Assembly: GCA_900317845.1 (NCBI GenBank)
Contig: ONII01000011.1
Coordinates: 171,933-235,932, forward strand
Origin: an uncultured Bacteroidales bacterium
GTDB taxonomy: Bacteria > Bacteroidota > Bacteroidia > Bacteroidales > UBA932
Direction of reading: 5' to 3'
DNA: 64,000 nt
The notes under the pieces are model-generated. The model was not told where the DNA came from. It made no database searches and worked only from the letters and a program-made list of their open reading frames with translations. A program made the position numbers and the translations under genes. Below are positions 43,626 through 52,681 of the stretch, piece after piece; position 1 is the first letter of the stretch, and each line of letters begins with the position of its first letter.

Positions 43626-43898
43626 ATGCTGGAAGATATTAGAAAACAAATAGAACAGCTGATTGCCCGCTATGAGGCTGAGAAGGCAGAGAATGAACGT
43701 CTCCGCCAGGAGTTACATGCGAGTGAAGAAACCGGGAAAGCCCTAAGGAAACAGATTGATATACTGGAATCCGAGATAGAAACCAAAAAACTTGCCCAGG
43801 CTTTCTCCGGCGGCTCCCCCAGCCCGGAAACCAAAGCCAAGGTGGACACTTTAATCAAGGAGATCGATAAATGCATCTCCTACTTGGAGGAAGCGTAG
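43626..43898 (+). CDS. Small coiled-coil protein upstream of zapA (ZapB-like)
   Basis: The 90-residue protein is almost entirely a charged coiled coil (MLEDIRKQIEQLIARYEAE onwards) with a short Gly-Ser-Pro break (GGSPSPETKAK) before a final helix, DTLIKEIDKCISYLEEA. Length, coiled coil and position 1 nt before zapA make a ZapB-type cell-division partner plausible, but homology to ZapB is not shown. Confidence 0.6.
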   Translation: MLEDIRKQIEQLIARYEAEKAENERLRQELHASEETGKALRKQIDILESEIETKKLAQAFSGGSPSPETKAKVDTLIKEIDKCISYLEEA

Positions 43899-43899
43899 T

Positions 43900-44187
43900 A
43901 TGGACCAAAAAATCAGCGTAAAGATTGCCGGTCGCATCTTCAACCTCACTGCCAGTACTCCGGAAGCGGAGCAGCTGTACCGTGAGGCTGCAGAAACCAT
44001 CAATAAACGCTTCGCCGCCTACACCCGCAGCCATCCCGGCAAAAACGTCTCCGACCTGCTGTCCATGATAGCCCTCAACGAGACCGTCCTCCGCCTGGGG
44101 CTGCAGAAAGACCTGGACAGCCACAAACAGGACGAAAAAGCACTGGCCAGCGAGCTGGAACGCTATCTCAACGATTCACAAGCATAG
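43900..44187 (+). CDS. zapA: Cell division protein ZapA
   Basis: ZapA binds and cross-links FtsZ filaments at midcell. The 95-residue protein has the family pattern ISVKIAGRIFNLTASTPEAEQLYREAAETINKRF and a C-terminal helix for tetramerisation. It starts 1 nt after the coiled-coil gene. Its stop codon (44185-44187) overlaps the 5' strand of the proposed 6S RNA closing stem. Confidence 0.93.
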   Translation: MDQKISVKIAGRIFNLTASTPEAEQLYREAAETINKRFAAYTRSHPGKNVSDLLSMIALNETVLRLGLQKDLDSHKQDEKALASELERYLNDSQA

Positions 44188-44369
44188 CCGTCACCCATCG
44201 AAAGCTGAAATCAACACGTTTCAACGCGCCGGGTAGACTCAGGCCGGGGATGACAGGCCCCTTGTTACCGTAATGGAATTCTGTGCAGGTCACAGGACGC
44301 GGGATCTCAGCAACCGGTCGGCTCCCAAATCTTATTCCCATAAGATTTTCTGACTAGATGCTGACGGCT
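44186..44369 (+). ncRNA. ssrS: Probable 6S RNA
   Basis: 6S RNA mimics an open promoter and sequesters RNA polymerase. The 184-nt segment has the right length, closes with AGCCGTCA (44186-44193) pairing TGACGGCT (44362-44369) and, inside, CATC with GATG. It has a small hairpin AATCTTA/TAAGATT on the 3' side of the centre and a distal hairpin CTGTG/CACAG. It lies directly after zapA, as ssrS does in many bacteria. No clear promoter precedes it, so it may be processed from the zapA transcript. The call rests on synteny, length and stem, not on a covariance search. Confidence 0.6.
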
Positions 44370-44377
44370 CTTTTATC

Positions 44378-44412
44378 AAGCAGTTTCCTTGCAAAAGGAG
44401 GCTGCTTTTTTT
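44378..44412 (+). terminator. Terminator after the 6S RNA region
   Basis: AAGCAG (44378-44383) pairs with CTGCTT (44402-44407), with an inner TCCTT/AAGGA pairing, and is followed by a run of T. Confidence 0.8.
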
Positions 44413-44439
44413 GAAAAACAACAACACAATATATACTTT

Positions 44440-45981
44440 ATGAACATTACAAGCTTACTTATCGGATTGGTCGCCGGTGCAATCATTGCCCTGGCAGCGT
44501 ACATACTCATCCGCCGTTCCATCCTCAAGGGAAAGCGCGATGAAATCCTGGAAAAAGCAGAACTGGAAGGGGAAAAAATCAAGAACGAACGCATTCTCCA
44601 AGCCAAGGAAAAGTACCTCTCCCTCAAGAGCGAACACGACAAAATGGTGAACGAGAAAAACGCTCAGATTCGTGAGGCGGAAAACCGCATCAAGCAAAAG
44701 GAAAACAACCTGAACCAGAAGCTCAGCGAGGCAGACCGCAAAAACAAGGAGCTGGAAGCCCAGAAGGCCAGCGCCAAGGCCCAGGAAGAGCAAATGAAAG
44801 AGCGCGAGGCGGAATACGAGCAGCTCCGCGGTCAGGTGATCCGCCAGATTGAGGCCATCGCCGGCATGAGCGCCCAAGAGGCCAAAACCCAGCTCATGGA
44901 AAGCATGAAGGCAGAGGCCCGCACAGAGGCCCAGGCCTACATCAACGACACCATCGACGAAGCCCGGCTGAACGCCGCCAAGGAAGCCAAGCGCATTGTC
45001 ATCAATACCATCCAGCGCACCGCAACGGAAACCGCTATCGAGAATGCAGTCACCACCTTCCCCATTGAAAGCGACGAGATTAAAGGCCGCATCATTGGCC
45101 GCGAGGGCCGCAACATCCGCGCCCTGGAGGCCGCTACCGGCGTAGAAATTGTGGTGGACGACACTCCGGACGCCATCCTGCTCAGCGCCTTCGATCCTGT
45201 CCGCCGCGAGGTAGCCCGCCTGGCCCTGCATCAGTTGGTTGTAGACGGTCGCATCCACCCCGCCCGCATCGAGGAAGTGGTGACCAAAGTCCAAAAGCAA
45301 CTGGAAGAAGAAATCCTGGAAACCGGAAAACGCACCTGCATAGACCTGGGCATCCACGGCCTGAGCATGGAACTGGTGCGCCTGATCGGCCGCATGAAAT
45401 ACCGTTCCTCCTATGGCCAGAACCTGCTGCAGCACTCCCGCGAGGTAGCCAACATCTGCGCCATCCTGGCCAGCGAACTGGGTCTGAACCCCAAAATTGC
45501 CAAGCGCGCCGGTCTTCTGCACGACATTGGCAAGGTTTCGGAAGAAGAGCCGGAACTGCCGCACGCCCTGCTGGGTATGAAGCTCGCAGAGCAATACAAG
45601 GAAAAGCCGGAAATCTGCAACGCCATTGGTGCGCACCACGAGGAAACGGAAATGACCTCCCTCTACGCTCCCCTGGTGCTGGTTGGAGACGCCATCTCCG
45701 GCGCCCGTCCGGGTGCCCGCCGGGAAGTGATTGAGAGCTACATCAAGCGCCTGCGCGGCATGGAGAACCTGGCCGGTTCCTATCCGGGCGTCACAAAGGC
45801 CTATGCCATCCAGGCCGGCCGCGAGCTCCGCGTCATTGTGGGTGCAGAGCAAGTGAGCGACCACGACGCAGAGGTCCTCTCCGGAGACATCGCCCAAAAG
45901 ATTCAGGACGAAATGACCTACCCGGGTCAGGTGAAAATCACCGTTATCCGGGAAACCCGTTCCGTCGCCTACGCCAAGTAA
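44440..45981 (+). CDS. rny: Ribonuclease Y
   Basis: RNase Y is a membrane-anchored endoribonuclease that starts mRNA decay. The 513-residue protein has an N-terminal membrane helix (about 5-24), a long coiled coil (about 30-195), a KH domain with [27 protein letters not shown], and an HD domain with QHSREVANI and LLHDIGK (about 360). The ATG at 44440 gives the canonical membrane start and avoids running back into the terminator. The next gene begins at the base after its stop. Confidence 0.95.
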   Translation: MNITSLLIGLVAGAIIALAAYILIRRSILKGKRDEILEKAELEGEKIKNERILQAKEKYLSLKSEHDKMVNEKNAQIREAENRIKQKENNLNQKLSEADRKNKELEAQKASAKAQEEQMKEREAEYEQLRGQVIRQIEAIAGMSAQEAKTQLMESMKAEARTEAQAYINDTIDEARLNAAKEAKRIVINTIQRTATETAIENAVTTFPIESDEIKGRIIGREGRNIRALEAATGVEIVVDDTPDAILLSAFDPVRREVARLALHQLVVDGRIHPARIEEVVTKVQKQLEEEILETGKRTCIDLGIHGLSMELVRLIGRMKYRSSYGQNLLQHSREVANICAILASELGLNPKIAKRAGLLHDIGKVSEEEPELPHALLGMKLAEQYKEKPEICNAIGAHHEETEMTSLYAPLVLVGDAISGARPGARREVIESYIKRLRGMENLAGSYPGVTKAYAIQAGRELRVIVGAEQVSDHDAEVLSGDIAQKIQDEMTYPGQVKITVIRETRSVAYAK

Positions 45982-48228
45982 ATGGATACCCTGGCCCCGC
46001 TCATTGCAGACCTGGCGCTCATTCTGATTTGCGCCGGCATCATGACGCTGATTTTCAAGAAATTGAAACAGCCGCTGGTGCTGGGCTACATTGTGGCGGG
46101 TTTCATTGCCAGTCCCCATTTCACCCTGACGCCTTCCGTCATGGATGCCGCCAGCATCCATGTGTGGTCGGACATCGGCGTCATCTTCCTGCTCTTCGCG
46201 TTAGGGCTGGAATTCAGCTTCAAAAAGATTGTCAAGGTGGGAGGGCCGGCCATTATCGCCGCCCTCACCATCATTTTTGGCATGATCTTCCTGGGCTTCA
46301 CGGTGGGCTCGGCCTTTGGCTGGAGCAAAATGGACGCCCTGTTCCTGGGCGGCATGATTTCCATGAGCTCCACCACCATCATCTACAAAGCCTTTGAGGA
46401 CCTGGGCCTTGCCAAGAAGAAATTCGCCGGCCTGGTCATGTCCATCCTCATTCTGGAAGACATCCTGGCCGTGGTGCTCATGGTAGTGCTTTCCACCGTA
46501 GCCGTATCGTCCAACTTTGAAGGCGGAGAGCTGGTGGGCAGCATCCTCAAACTGGTGTTTTTCCTTATTCTGTGGCTGCTGGTGGGCATTTACCTGATTC
46601 CGCTCATCCTCCGCAAGACGCGCTCGCTCATGAACGACGAAACCCTTCTGGTGGTGTCGCTGGGCCTGTGCTTCATGATGGTGGTGATTGCCGCCAAAAC
46701 CGGATTTTCCGCCGCATTCGGCGCCTTCATCATGGGCTCCATCCTGTCGGAAACGCTGGAGGCAGAACATATTGAGCGCCTGGTAAAACCCGTCAAGGAC
46801 CTGTTTGGCGCCATCTTCTTCGTGTCGGTGGGCATGATGGTAGACCCTGCCATGATTGCCCAGTACTGGCTGCCCATCGTGGTCATTACCCTTACGGTCA
46901 TCGTGGGCCAGGCCTTCTTCGCAACCACCGGCGTCCTGCTCTCCGGACAGCCCCTTAAAACGGCCGTCCAGTGCGGATTCTCGCTCACCCAGATTGGTGA
47001 GTTTGCCTTCATCATTGCCTCGCTAGGCGTGGCGCTGGGCGTCACCAGTAACTTCCTCTACCCCATTGTGGTGGCCGTATCGGTCATTACCATTTTCCTC
47101 ACGCCCTACATGATCCGCCTGGCCGGGCCTGCGTATGAATTCCAGGTCAAGCACCTGCCGGAGCGCGTGAAAACCCTGCTGGACAACTATGCGGCATCGG
47201 CAGAGCCCCGCGCCGGCAAGGACAACCTGTGGAAACAATATCTGGGCGCCATTGCCCGGAATGTCCTGCTGTACGGCATCCTTTGCATCGCCGTGTGCAT
47301 CATCGGATTCACCGTATTGCTGCCGGCGGCAGAGAAGTGGATTCCCGGCGTATGGTCGCACGTGGCCACCGCAGCCCTTATCATCGCAGCCATGGCCCCC
47401 TTCCTCAGGGGCATCATGGTCAAGATGAACCGGAGCGCGGAATTTTCCAGCCTGTGGGACGAGAACCGCGCCAACCGGGCGCCGCTCGTTGCCAGCGTGG
47501 TGTTGCGCTTTGCCATTGCCGCCGGTTTCATCTTCTACGTGCTGGCCCGCCTGTTCCACATCTCGGTGCTGCTAATCACCCTCATTGTGCTGGCGCTCAT
47601 CGTGTTCCTGCTGTTCAGCCGCTGGACCAAACGCTACGCGCACCGCATCGAGGAAACCTTCATGACCAACCTGAACTCGCGGGAAAAGCGGGCGGAATAC
47701 CTGGGAGAGAAAAAACCGGAATACGCGTCCAGCCTCCTGGACAAGGACTTGCACCTGGCCGATTTTGACATCCCCGCAGAGGTCGAATGGGCCGGCTCCC
47801 AGCTCCGGGAACTCTCCTTCGGGCAGCACTACGGCGTACACGTGGTGTCTATCCTCCGCGGCAACAAACGCATCAACATTCCCAAGGCGACAGACCGCAT
47901 TTTCCCGCATGACCACATCCAGGTGATTGGCACGGATAAGGGCCTGGAGGCTTTTGGCGCATCCCTGAAGGCCGCACAGACCCAGCTCCCGGAAGATTTC
48001 AGCGCCGGAGAAATGGTACTCCGCCGCCTGCCGATAGAAAGCGCCTCCCCCTTCCTGGGGCAAACCTTGGTCCAGGCGGGCATCCGGGACAAGTATCACT
48101 GCCTGGTGGCCGGCATTGAAAAGCCGGACGGCAGCCTCCACGTACCCAACGCCCAGCTCCCTCTGGAAGACGGCGACGTCCTCTGGCTGGTGGGCGAACA
48201 CGCAGATATAGACGCCCTCATGGGCTAA
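45982..48228 (+). CDS. CPA2 cation:proton antiporter with RCK_C domains
   Basis: The 748-residue protein has about 12-13 membrane segments in the first 420 residues with CPA2/KefB-type motifs (FLLFALGLEFSFKK, GGMISMSSTTIIYKAF, GAFIMGSILSET), further hydrophobic segments to about 550, and two TrkA_C-like domains at the C-terminus. It probably exchanges K+ or Na+ for H+ under ligand control. It starts on the base after the rny stop. Confidence 0.88.
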   Translation: MDTLAPLIADLALILICAGIMTLIFKKLKQPLVLGYIVAGFIASPHFTLTPSVMDAASIHVWSDIGVIFLLFALGLEFSFKKIVKVGGPAIIAALTIIFGMIFLGFTVGSAFGWSKMDALFLGGMISMSSTTIIYKAFEDLGLAKKKFAGLVMSILILEDILAVVLMVVLSTVAVSSNFEGGELVGSILKLVFFLILWLLVGIYLIPLILRKTRSLMNDETLLVVSLGLCFMMVVIAAKTGFSAAFGAFIMGSILSETLEAEHIERLVKPVKDLFGAIFFVSVGMMVDPAMIAQYWLPIVVITLTVIVGQAFFATTGVLLSGQPLKTAVQCGFSLTQIGEFAFIIASLGVALGVTSNFLYPIVVAVSVITIFLTPYMIRLAGPAYEFQVKHLPERVKTLLDNYAASAEPRAGKDNLWKQYLGAIARNVLLYGILCIAVCIIGFTVLLPAAEKWIPGVWSHVATAALIIAAMAPFLRGIMVKMNRSAEFSSLWDENRANRAPLVASVVLRFAIAAGFIFYVLARLFHISVLLITLIVLALIVFLLFSRWTKRYAHRIEETFMTNLNSREKRAEYLGEKKPEYASSLLDKDLHLADFDIPAEVEWAGSQLRELSFGQHYGVHVVSILRGNKRINIPKATDRIFPHDHIQVIGTDKGLEAFGASLKAAQTQLPEDFSAGEMVLRRLPIESASPFLGQTLVQAGIRDKYHCLVAGIEKPDGSLHVPNAQLPLEDGDVLWLVGEHADIDALMG

Positions 48229-48240
48229 AACTAACCGCAT

Positions 48241-49986
48241 ATGAAAACCCGTTTTCTCCTTACAGCAGCCCTTCTTTCGGGCCTTCTGCTGTCTTGCACG
48301 CACAAGCTCAAAGACGGCGATTACACCCTTACGGTGCTCTCTACCAACGACGTACACGGCACCTGGTTCGACTCCACCTACGTAGACGGCAAGGTGCGCA
48401 AGTCGCTCTTTGCCATGAACTATTACATCGACAGTGTCCGTACGGCCGACGGCTTTGGGAATGTCCTCCTGGTAGACGCCGGCGACTGCCTCCAGGGGGA
48501 CAACGCCCCCTACTACTTCAACTATATCGACACGCTCACGCCGCACCTGTTCCCGCGCCTGCTGGAATACATGCAGTACGACGCCGTTGCCATGGGCAAC
48601 CACGACATTGAAACCGGCCACAAGGTGTACGACCGCGTGGCGGCGGACCTCAAGCGGGTTGGCGCGCCTTTCCTGGCGGGCAATGCCATCCGCAACGACA
48701 ACGGGGAGCCCTATTTCCCGCTGTACAAGATGGTGGAAAAAGCCGGACTGAGGATTGCCGTCATCGGCTATAACAACGCCAATATCAAGGCCTGGCTCTC
48801 CGAGGAACTCTGGAGCGGTATGCACTTTGTGTCCATCGCCCAGCTTACCCAGGCCGATGTGGACAAGGTGCGCGCCAAGGAGCATCCGGATGTAGTTGTA
48901 GCCGCCATGCACTCTGCCTGCGGGCAGGGAGACGGCAAGGTCCTGGAAGCGGAGGCCCTGGACGCCTTCAACCTGGTAAAAGGGGTGGACTGGCTCATCT
49001 GCGGCCACGACCACAGGCCCTACGTTGAGACGCGGGACAGTTGTGCGCTGCTCAACTCCGGCAGCCACAGCCGCTATGTGGCCCACGGGAAGATGCACCT
49101 GAAGGTTGAGAAGGGTAAAATTGTGAGCAAATCCTTTGAGACAGACCTCATTCCCGTGAAAGCAGAGAAGGCCGATCCCGCCATGCGTGAGTATTTCCGC
49201 AAGGATTTTGAAGCCGTGCGCGACTTCACCCTCCAGGAAGTGGGCATCCTGAATACGGAGCTCTACACCCGCGACGCCTACAAAGGCATGTGCGACTACA
49301 TGAACCTCATCCACACGCTGTGCCTCTCGCAGGCACCGGCCCAGATTTCCTTTGCCGCTCCCCTCACCTACAACGGCCACGTAAAAGCCGGCACGCTGGT
49401 ATTCAACGACCTGTTTACCATTTATCCGTTTGAGAATCAGCTCTATGTAGTAAAGATGACCGGCGCGGAAATCCAAAAATACCTGGAAGTCTCCTACGAG
49501 AATTGGATTTGCACCATCGCCAAGCCCACAGACCACGTGCTCAAGATCCAGAGCCGGGACGATCCCCGCACCCAGCAGCGCGGCTGGTCGTTTATCAACC
49601 GGGCCTACAACTTTGACTCCGCCGCCGGCATCAACTACACGGTGGATGTCACCAAGCCCTTTGGCAGCCGCATTGTCATCACCTCCATGGCCGATGGCAC
49701 CCCGTTCCAGCCGGAAAAGACCTACAACGTAGCCATGACCTCCTACCGCGCCAGCGGCGGCGGAGACCTGAAGGCAGCCGGTGTGGATACCGACCGGATT
49801 GACGAGCGCGTAGTAGCCCGCTACCCGGAAATCCGCAACCTGCTGTACGACTATCTCATGGAAAATGGTTCTATCGACCCGGAAGTCATTGGCAATCCGG
49901 CCGTCATCGGCAAATGGGAGTTTATTCCTGAGAAACTGGCCCGCCCTGCCCTGGAGCAGGATATGGCGCTACTGTTCAAACGCTGA
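48241..49986 (+). CDS. 5'-nucleotidase / metallophosphatase lipoprotein
   Basis: The 581-residue protein has a lipoprotein signal (LLSGLLLSCTHK, Cys19), a calcineurin-like metallophosphatase domain with STNDVHG, VDAGDCLQG, GNHDIE and CGHDH, and a C-terminal 5'-nucleotidase domain with FAAPLTYNG and TSYRASGGGD. It probably dephosphorylates extracellular nucleotides for uptake. A dispersed repeat follows the stop. Confidence 0.93.
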   Translation: MKTRFLLTAALLSGLLLSCTHKLKDGDYTLTVLSTNDVHGTWFDSTYVDGKVRKSLFAMNYYIDSVRTADGFGNVLLVDAGDCLQGDNAPYYFNYIDTLTPHLFPRLLEYMQYDAVAMGNHDIETGHKVYDRVAADLKRVGAPFLAGNAIRNDNGEPYFPLYKMVEKAGLRIAVIGYNNANIKAWLSEELWSGMHFVSIAQLTQADVDKVRAKEHPDVVVAAMHSACGQGDGKVLEAEALDAFNLVKGVDWLICGHDHRPYVETRDSCALLNSGSHSRYVAHGKMHLKVEKGKIVSKSFETDLIPVKAEKADPAMREYFRKDFEAVRDFTLQEVGILNTELYTRDAYKGMCDYMNLIHTLCLSQAPAQISFAAPLTYNGHVKAGTLVFNDLFTIYPFENQLYVVKMTGAEIQKYLEVSYENWICTIAKPTDHVLKIQSRDDPRTQQRGWSFINRAYNFDSAAGINYTVDVTKPFGSRIVITSMADGTPFQPEKTYNVAMTSYRASGGGDLKAAGVDTDRIDERVVARYPEIRNLLYDYLMENGSIDPEVIGNPAVIGKWEFIPEKLARPALEQDMALLFKR

Positions 49987-49996
49987 ATCCCCAAGT

Positions 49997-50036
49997 CCCT
50001 CCCCCGAGGGGAGGGGTTTCGGGAGGGGGTAACGTG
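49997..50036 (-). repeat. Dispersed GC-rich palindromic repeat, copy 2
   Basis: On the minus strand it reads CACGTTACCCCCTCCC, AAACCCC and a CCCTCGGGGG hairpin, closely matching 2059-2099. It lies between the convergent nucleotidase and ffh genes. Confidence 0.7.
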
Positions 50037-50045
50037 GATGTTTTC

Positions 50046-50094
50046 ATGCAAAGAATGAAGGGATTCAGCCTCTGAATCCCTTCATTCTTTGCAT
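50046..50094. repeat. Perfect 23-bp inverted repeat at the end of ffh
   Basis: The arms 50046-50068 and 50072-50094 are exact reverse complements with a 3-nt loop. The right arm encodes the Ffh C-terminus MQRMKGF; the left arm is its mirror image past the stop codon. There is no T run. Confidence 0.9.
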
Positions 50095-51387
50095 CAGTGA
50101 GCCCGTGGCCACGCCCTTCATGAGCTTGCGGGTGCCCTCGAACTGCTTGAGGAGCTTGTTCACATCCGGAACGGAAGTGCCGGAGCCGTCCGCAATGCGC
50201 TTGCGGCGGGAGCCGTTGATGGCCTCCGGATGCTCGCGCTCGTACGGGGTCATAGACAGGATGATGGCTTCCGTGCTCTTGAAGGCATCGTCCGGAATAT
50301 CCACATCCTTGAGGGCCTTGCCCACACCGGGAATCATGGAGGCCAGCTCTTTCATATTGCCCATCTTTTTCACCTGCTGAATTTGCTGATAGAAGTCCCA
50401 CAGGGTGAACTGGTCTTTGGCCAGCTTTTTCTTAAGCTCGCGGGCCTGTTTTTCGTCGTACTGTTCCTGCGCTTTTTCCACCAGGGAAACCACGTCTCCC
50501 ATGCCCAGGATGCGGTCTGCGATACGCTCCGGATGGAACACATCCAGCGCCTCCAGCTTTTCACCGGAGCTCACAAACTTGATGGGCTTACCCACTACCG
50601 CCTTAATGGAGAGGGCGGCACCGCCACGGGTATCGCCGTCCATTTTGGTGAGGACCACGCCGTCAAAATCCAGGCGGTCGTTGAAGGCCTTGGCCGTTTC
50701 CACGGCATCCTGACCGGTCATGGCATCTACCACAAAGAGGGTTTCCGTGGGCTGGACGGCCTGGTGCAGGGCAGAAATCTCGTCCATGAGCTGCTGGTCC
50801 ACGGCCAGACGGCCGGCGGTATCCACAATGACCACGCTGAAGCCCTCTGCCCGGGCCTTGGCAATGGCAGCCTTGGCAATTTTGATAGGGTCTTTCTCCC
50901 CTTCTTCGGTATAGACCGGAACGGAAATGCTTTCTCCCAGCAGTTTTAACTGGTCGATAGCGGCCGGACGGAAGGTATCGCAGGCCGCCAGGAGCACCTT
51001 CATGCCACGCTTGGACTTGATGTGCAGGGCCAGCTTGCCGGAGAAGGTGGTTTTACCGGAACCGTTGAGACCGGCCACCAGCACCACGGCGGGATTTCCT
51101 TTGAGGTTAATGTCCTGGGCCTGCGAGCCCATGAACGCCGCCAACTCGTCGTGGGTAATTTTCACCATCATCTGCTGGGGCTTCACGGCGGTGAGCACGT
51201 TGGCGCCCATGGCTTTGTCCTTCACGCGGTCGCAGAAGTCCTTGGCCACCTTATAACTTACGTCGGCATCCAGCAGCGCCTTGCGGATATCCTTGACGGT
51301 TTCCGCTACATTAATCTCGGTGATTTTTCCTTCACCCTTCAATATTTTGAAAGACCGTTCCAGTCTTTCGCTCAGGTTCTCGAACAT
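50065..51387 (-). CDS. ffh: Signal recognition particle protein Ffh
   Basis: Ffh is the SRP54 GTPase that binds 4.5S RNA and signal sequences and docks nascent chains at FtsY. The 440-residue protein has the N domain, the G domain with GLNGSGKTTFSGKL, DTAGRLAVD and TKMDGDTRGGA, and the methionine-rich M domain ending MKGVATGSLMQRMKGFRG. The ATG at 51387 gives the standard MFENLSERLERSF start. The stop codon lies within the loop region of the 23-bp inverted repeat. Confidence 0.96.
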   Translation of the reverse strand: MFENLSERLERSFKILKGEGKITEINVAETVKDIRKALLDADVSYKVAKDFCDRVKDKAMGANVLTAVKPQQMMVKITHDELAAFMGSQAQDINLKGNPAVVLVAGLNGSGKTTFSGKLALHIKSKRGMKVLLAACDTFRPAAIDQLKLLGESISVPVYTEEGEKDPIKIAKAAIAKARAEGFSVVIVDTAGRLAVDQQLMDEISALHQAVQPTETLFVVDAMTGQDAVETAKAFNDRLDFDGVVLTKMDGDTRGGAALSIKAVVGKPIKFVSSGEKLEALDVFHPERIADRILGMGDVVSLVEKAQEQYDEKQARELKKKLAKDQFTLWDFYQQIQQVKKMGNMKELASMIPGVGKALKDVDIPDDAFKSTEAIILSMTPYEREHPEAINGSRRKRIADGSGTSVPDVNKLLKQFEGTRKLMKGVATGSLMQRMKGFRG

Positions 51388-51410
51388 AGCAAATTCTTTT
51401 GAATAGCCTA

Positions 51411-51418
51411 CAAAGATA
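51411..51418 (-). promoter_or_regulatory. ffh -7 promoter element
   Basis: TATCTTTG reads 51418 to 51411, 24 nt before the ATG at 51387. Confidence 0.55.
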
Positions 51419-51510
51419 CGGATTTTGGCGGAAGAATGGAAATCGACAGAAAAAAATGCCCCCAAATGGGTTGTTTCACACGAATCGGTAGAAAAATTTC
51501 CGAAAAAATT

Positions 51511-51577
51511 CACGTTTCTGAACGTGAGTTTGGGGAAAGCGCCCTACCTTCGCAGCAAGCCGGGCACGGTGTCCGGC
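51511..51577 (+). promoter_or_regulatory. Promoter region and 5' hairpin of the DUF4493 gene
   Basis: CACGTT-TCTG-AACGTG (51511-51526) is an inverted repeat upstream of a near-consensus -7 box TACCTTCG (51545-51552). The predicted transcript begins with a 9-bp hairpin, GCCGGGCAC/GTGTCCGGC (51559-51577, one G-U), which may stabilise the mRNA. The 5' flank 51419-51510 shows nothing else. Confidence 0.45.
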
Positions 51578-51595
51578 CGATAAAGATTTGTGCTG

Positions 51596-52681
51596 ATGAA
51601 ACTAAAAAATTTCTGGGTGATGCTCCCGCTATTAGCCGGACTCACCGCCTGTGACGACTTCTCCGCCCTCAAGGGGCTGAGAGAACAAGGGGAACTCCGC
51701 TGGGTGCTGGACAAAAGCATCCGGACCAAAGCCACGGAAGAGATTCCCGACACCAATGAATTCCTTTTAACCATCCGCAGCGGCGACGGCAGTATCCTGT
51801 ACGAGGGGAACTATGGGGACTCCCCCCAGTACCTGAAAGTGGATCCGGGCAGCTACACCATCACGGTGCTGTCCATCCCCTTCTCCGCGCCCGCCTTCGC
51901 CCGCCCGCAGTACGGCGACGAGCAGGTGGTGGTGGTACAGGCCGGACAAAAGATTACCGCACACCTGAACTGTACGCTGCGCAACGCCGGCATCCGCCTT
52001 AAGATTGCGCCGGATTTCCTCACCAGCTATCCGGACGGCGTGCTATTTGTCAAACAGAGCAGCGTGAAACTCAAGTACACCTACACAGAAAAACGTATTG
52101 CCTATGTATTCCCGGGTGAGGTCTCCGTCATCCTGTACAACAACGCCCAGGACCAGACCCTGTTCACCCGGGAGCTGGAGGCCCGTGAGGTGCTTACCGT
52201 GAGCATATCGGCCCCAGGCGACGGCAGTGGCAGCGGGCAGGTGAAGGTGGCGGTGGACACCAGCAAGACCTGGTCCAACGAGCAGTATGTCATCGGGGGC
52301 GATAATGACAGCGGCAGCGGAAACGACGGCGGGCAGTGGAAAAATGCCATTGCCGTTGGAGAAGCGGCCCAACACGCGGGCGAAACCGGCGTATGGCTCT
52401 ACGGCTATATTGTGGGCGGCGACCTTTCCTCGGCCGGAAAATCGGTAAAGACGGACGGAATCACCAAAAACACGCATATCGCCCTGGCAGACCGCTCCAC
52501 CATTACCACCAAAGAAGACTGCGTGGCGGTAGAGCTCCCCAAAGGGAGCACCCGGGACGCACTGAACCTGGTGGACCATCCGGAGTTACGGGGCCAACGG
52601 GTCTATGTGAAAGGGAACCTGGTGGAAAGCTATTTTGGGACAATCGGCCTGAAAGGCACCTCCGAGTACAAACTTCCTTAA
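51596..52681 (+). CDS. DUF4493/DUF6359 surface lipoprotein
   Basis: The 361-residue protein has a lipoprotein signal (LLAGLTACDDF, Cys20), an N-terminal domain of the DUF4493 type (GELRWVLDKS, then TNEFLLTIRSGDGSILYEG and a beta-rich fimbrillin-like fold), a linker GGDNDSGSGNDGGQW, and a C-terminal DUF6359-like domain (GVWLYGYIVGGDLSSAGKS). Such proteins are outer-membrane or surface components of Bacteroidetes with no fixed function. The ATG at 51596 was chosen over an upstream GTG. It overlaps the convergent cls stop by 4 bp. Confidence 0.78.
   Translation: MKLKNFWVMLPLLAGLTACDDFSALKGLREQGELRWVLDKSIRTKATEEIPDTNEFLLTIRSGDGSILYEGNYGDSPQYLKVDPGSYTITVLSIPFSAPAFARPQYGDEQVVVVQAGQKITAHLNCTLRNAGIRLKIAPDFLTSYPDGVLFVKQSSVKLKYTYTEKRIAYVFPGEVSVILYNNAQDQTLFTRELEAREVLTVSISAPGDGSGSGQVKVAVDTSKTWSNEQYVIGGDNDSGSGNDGGQWKNAIAVGEAAQHAGETGVWLYGYIVGGDLSSAGKSVKTDGITKNTHIALADRSTITTKEDCVAVELPKGSTRDALNLVDHPELRGQRVYVKGNLVESYFGTIGLKGTSEYKLP

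Noticed and set aside
51436..51654. Small open frame upstream of the DUF4493 gene
   Set aside because: It runs through the promoter, the leader hairpin and the start of the lipoprotein gene in another frame and shows no domain.
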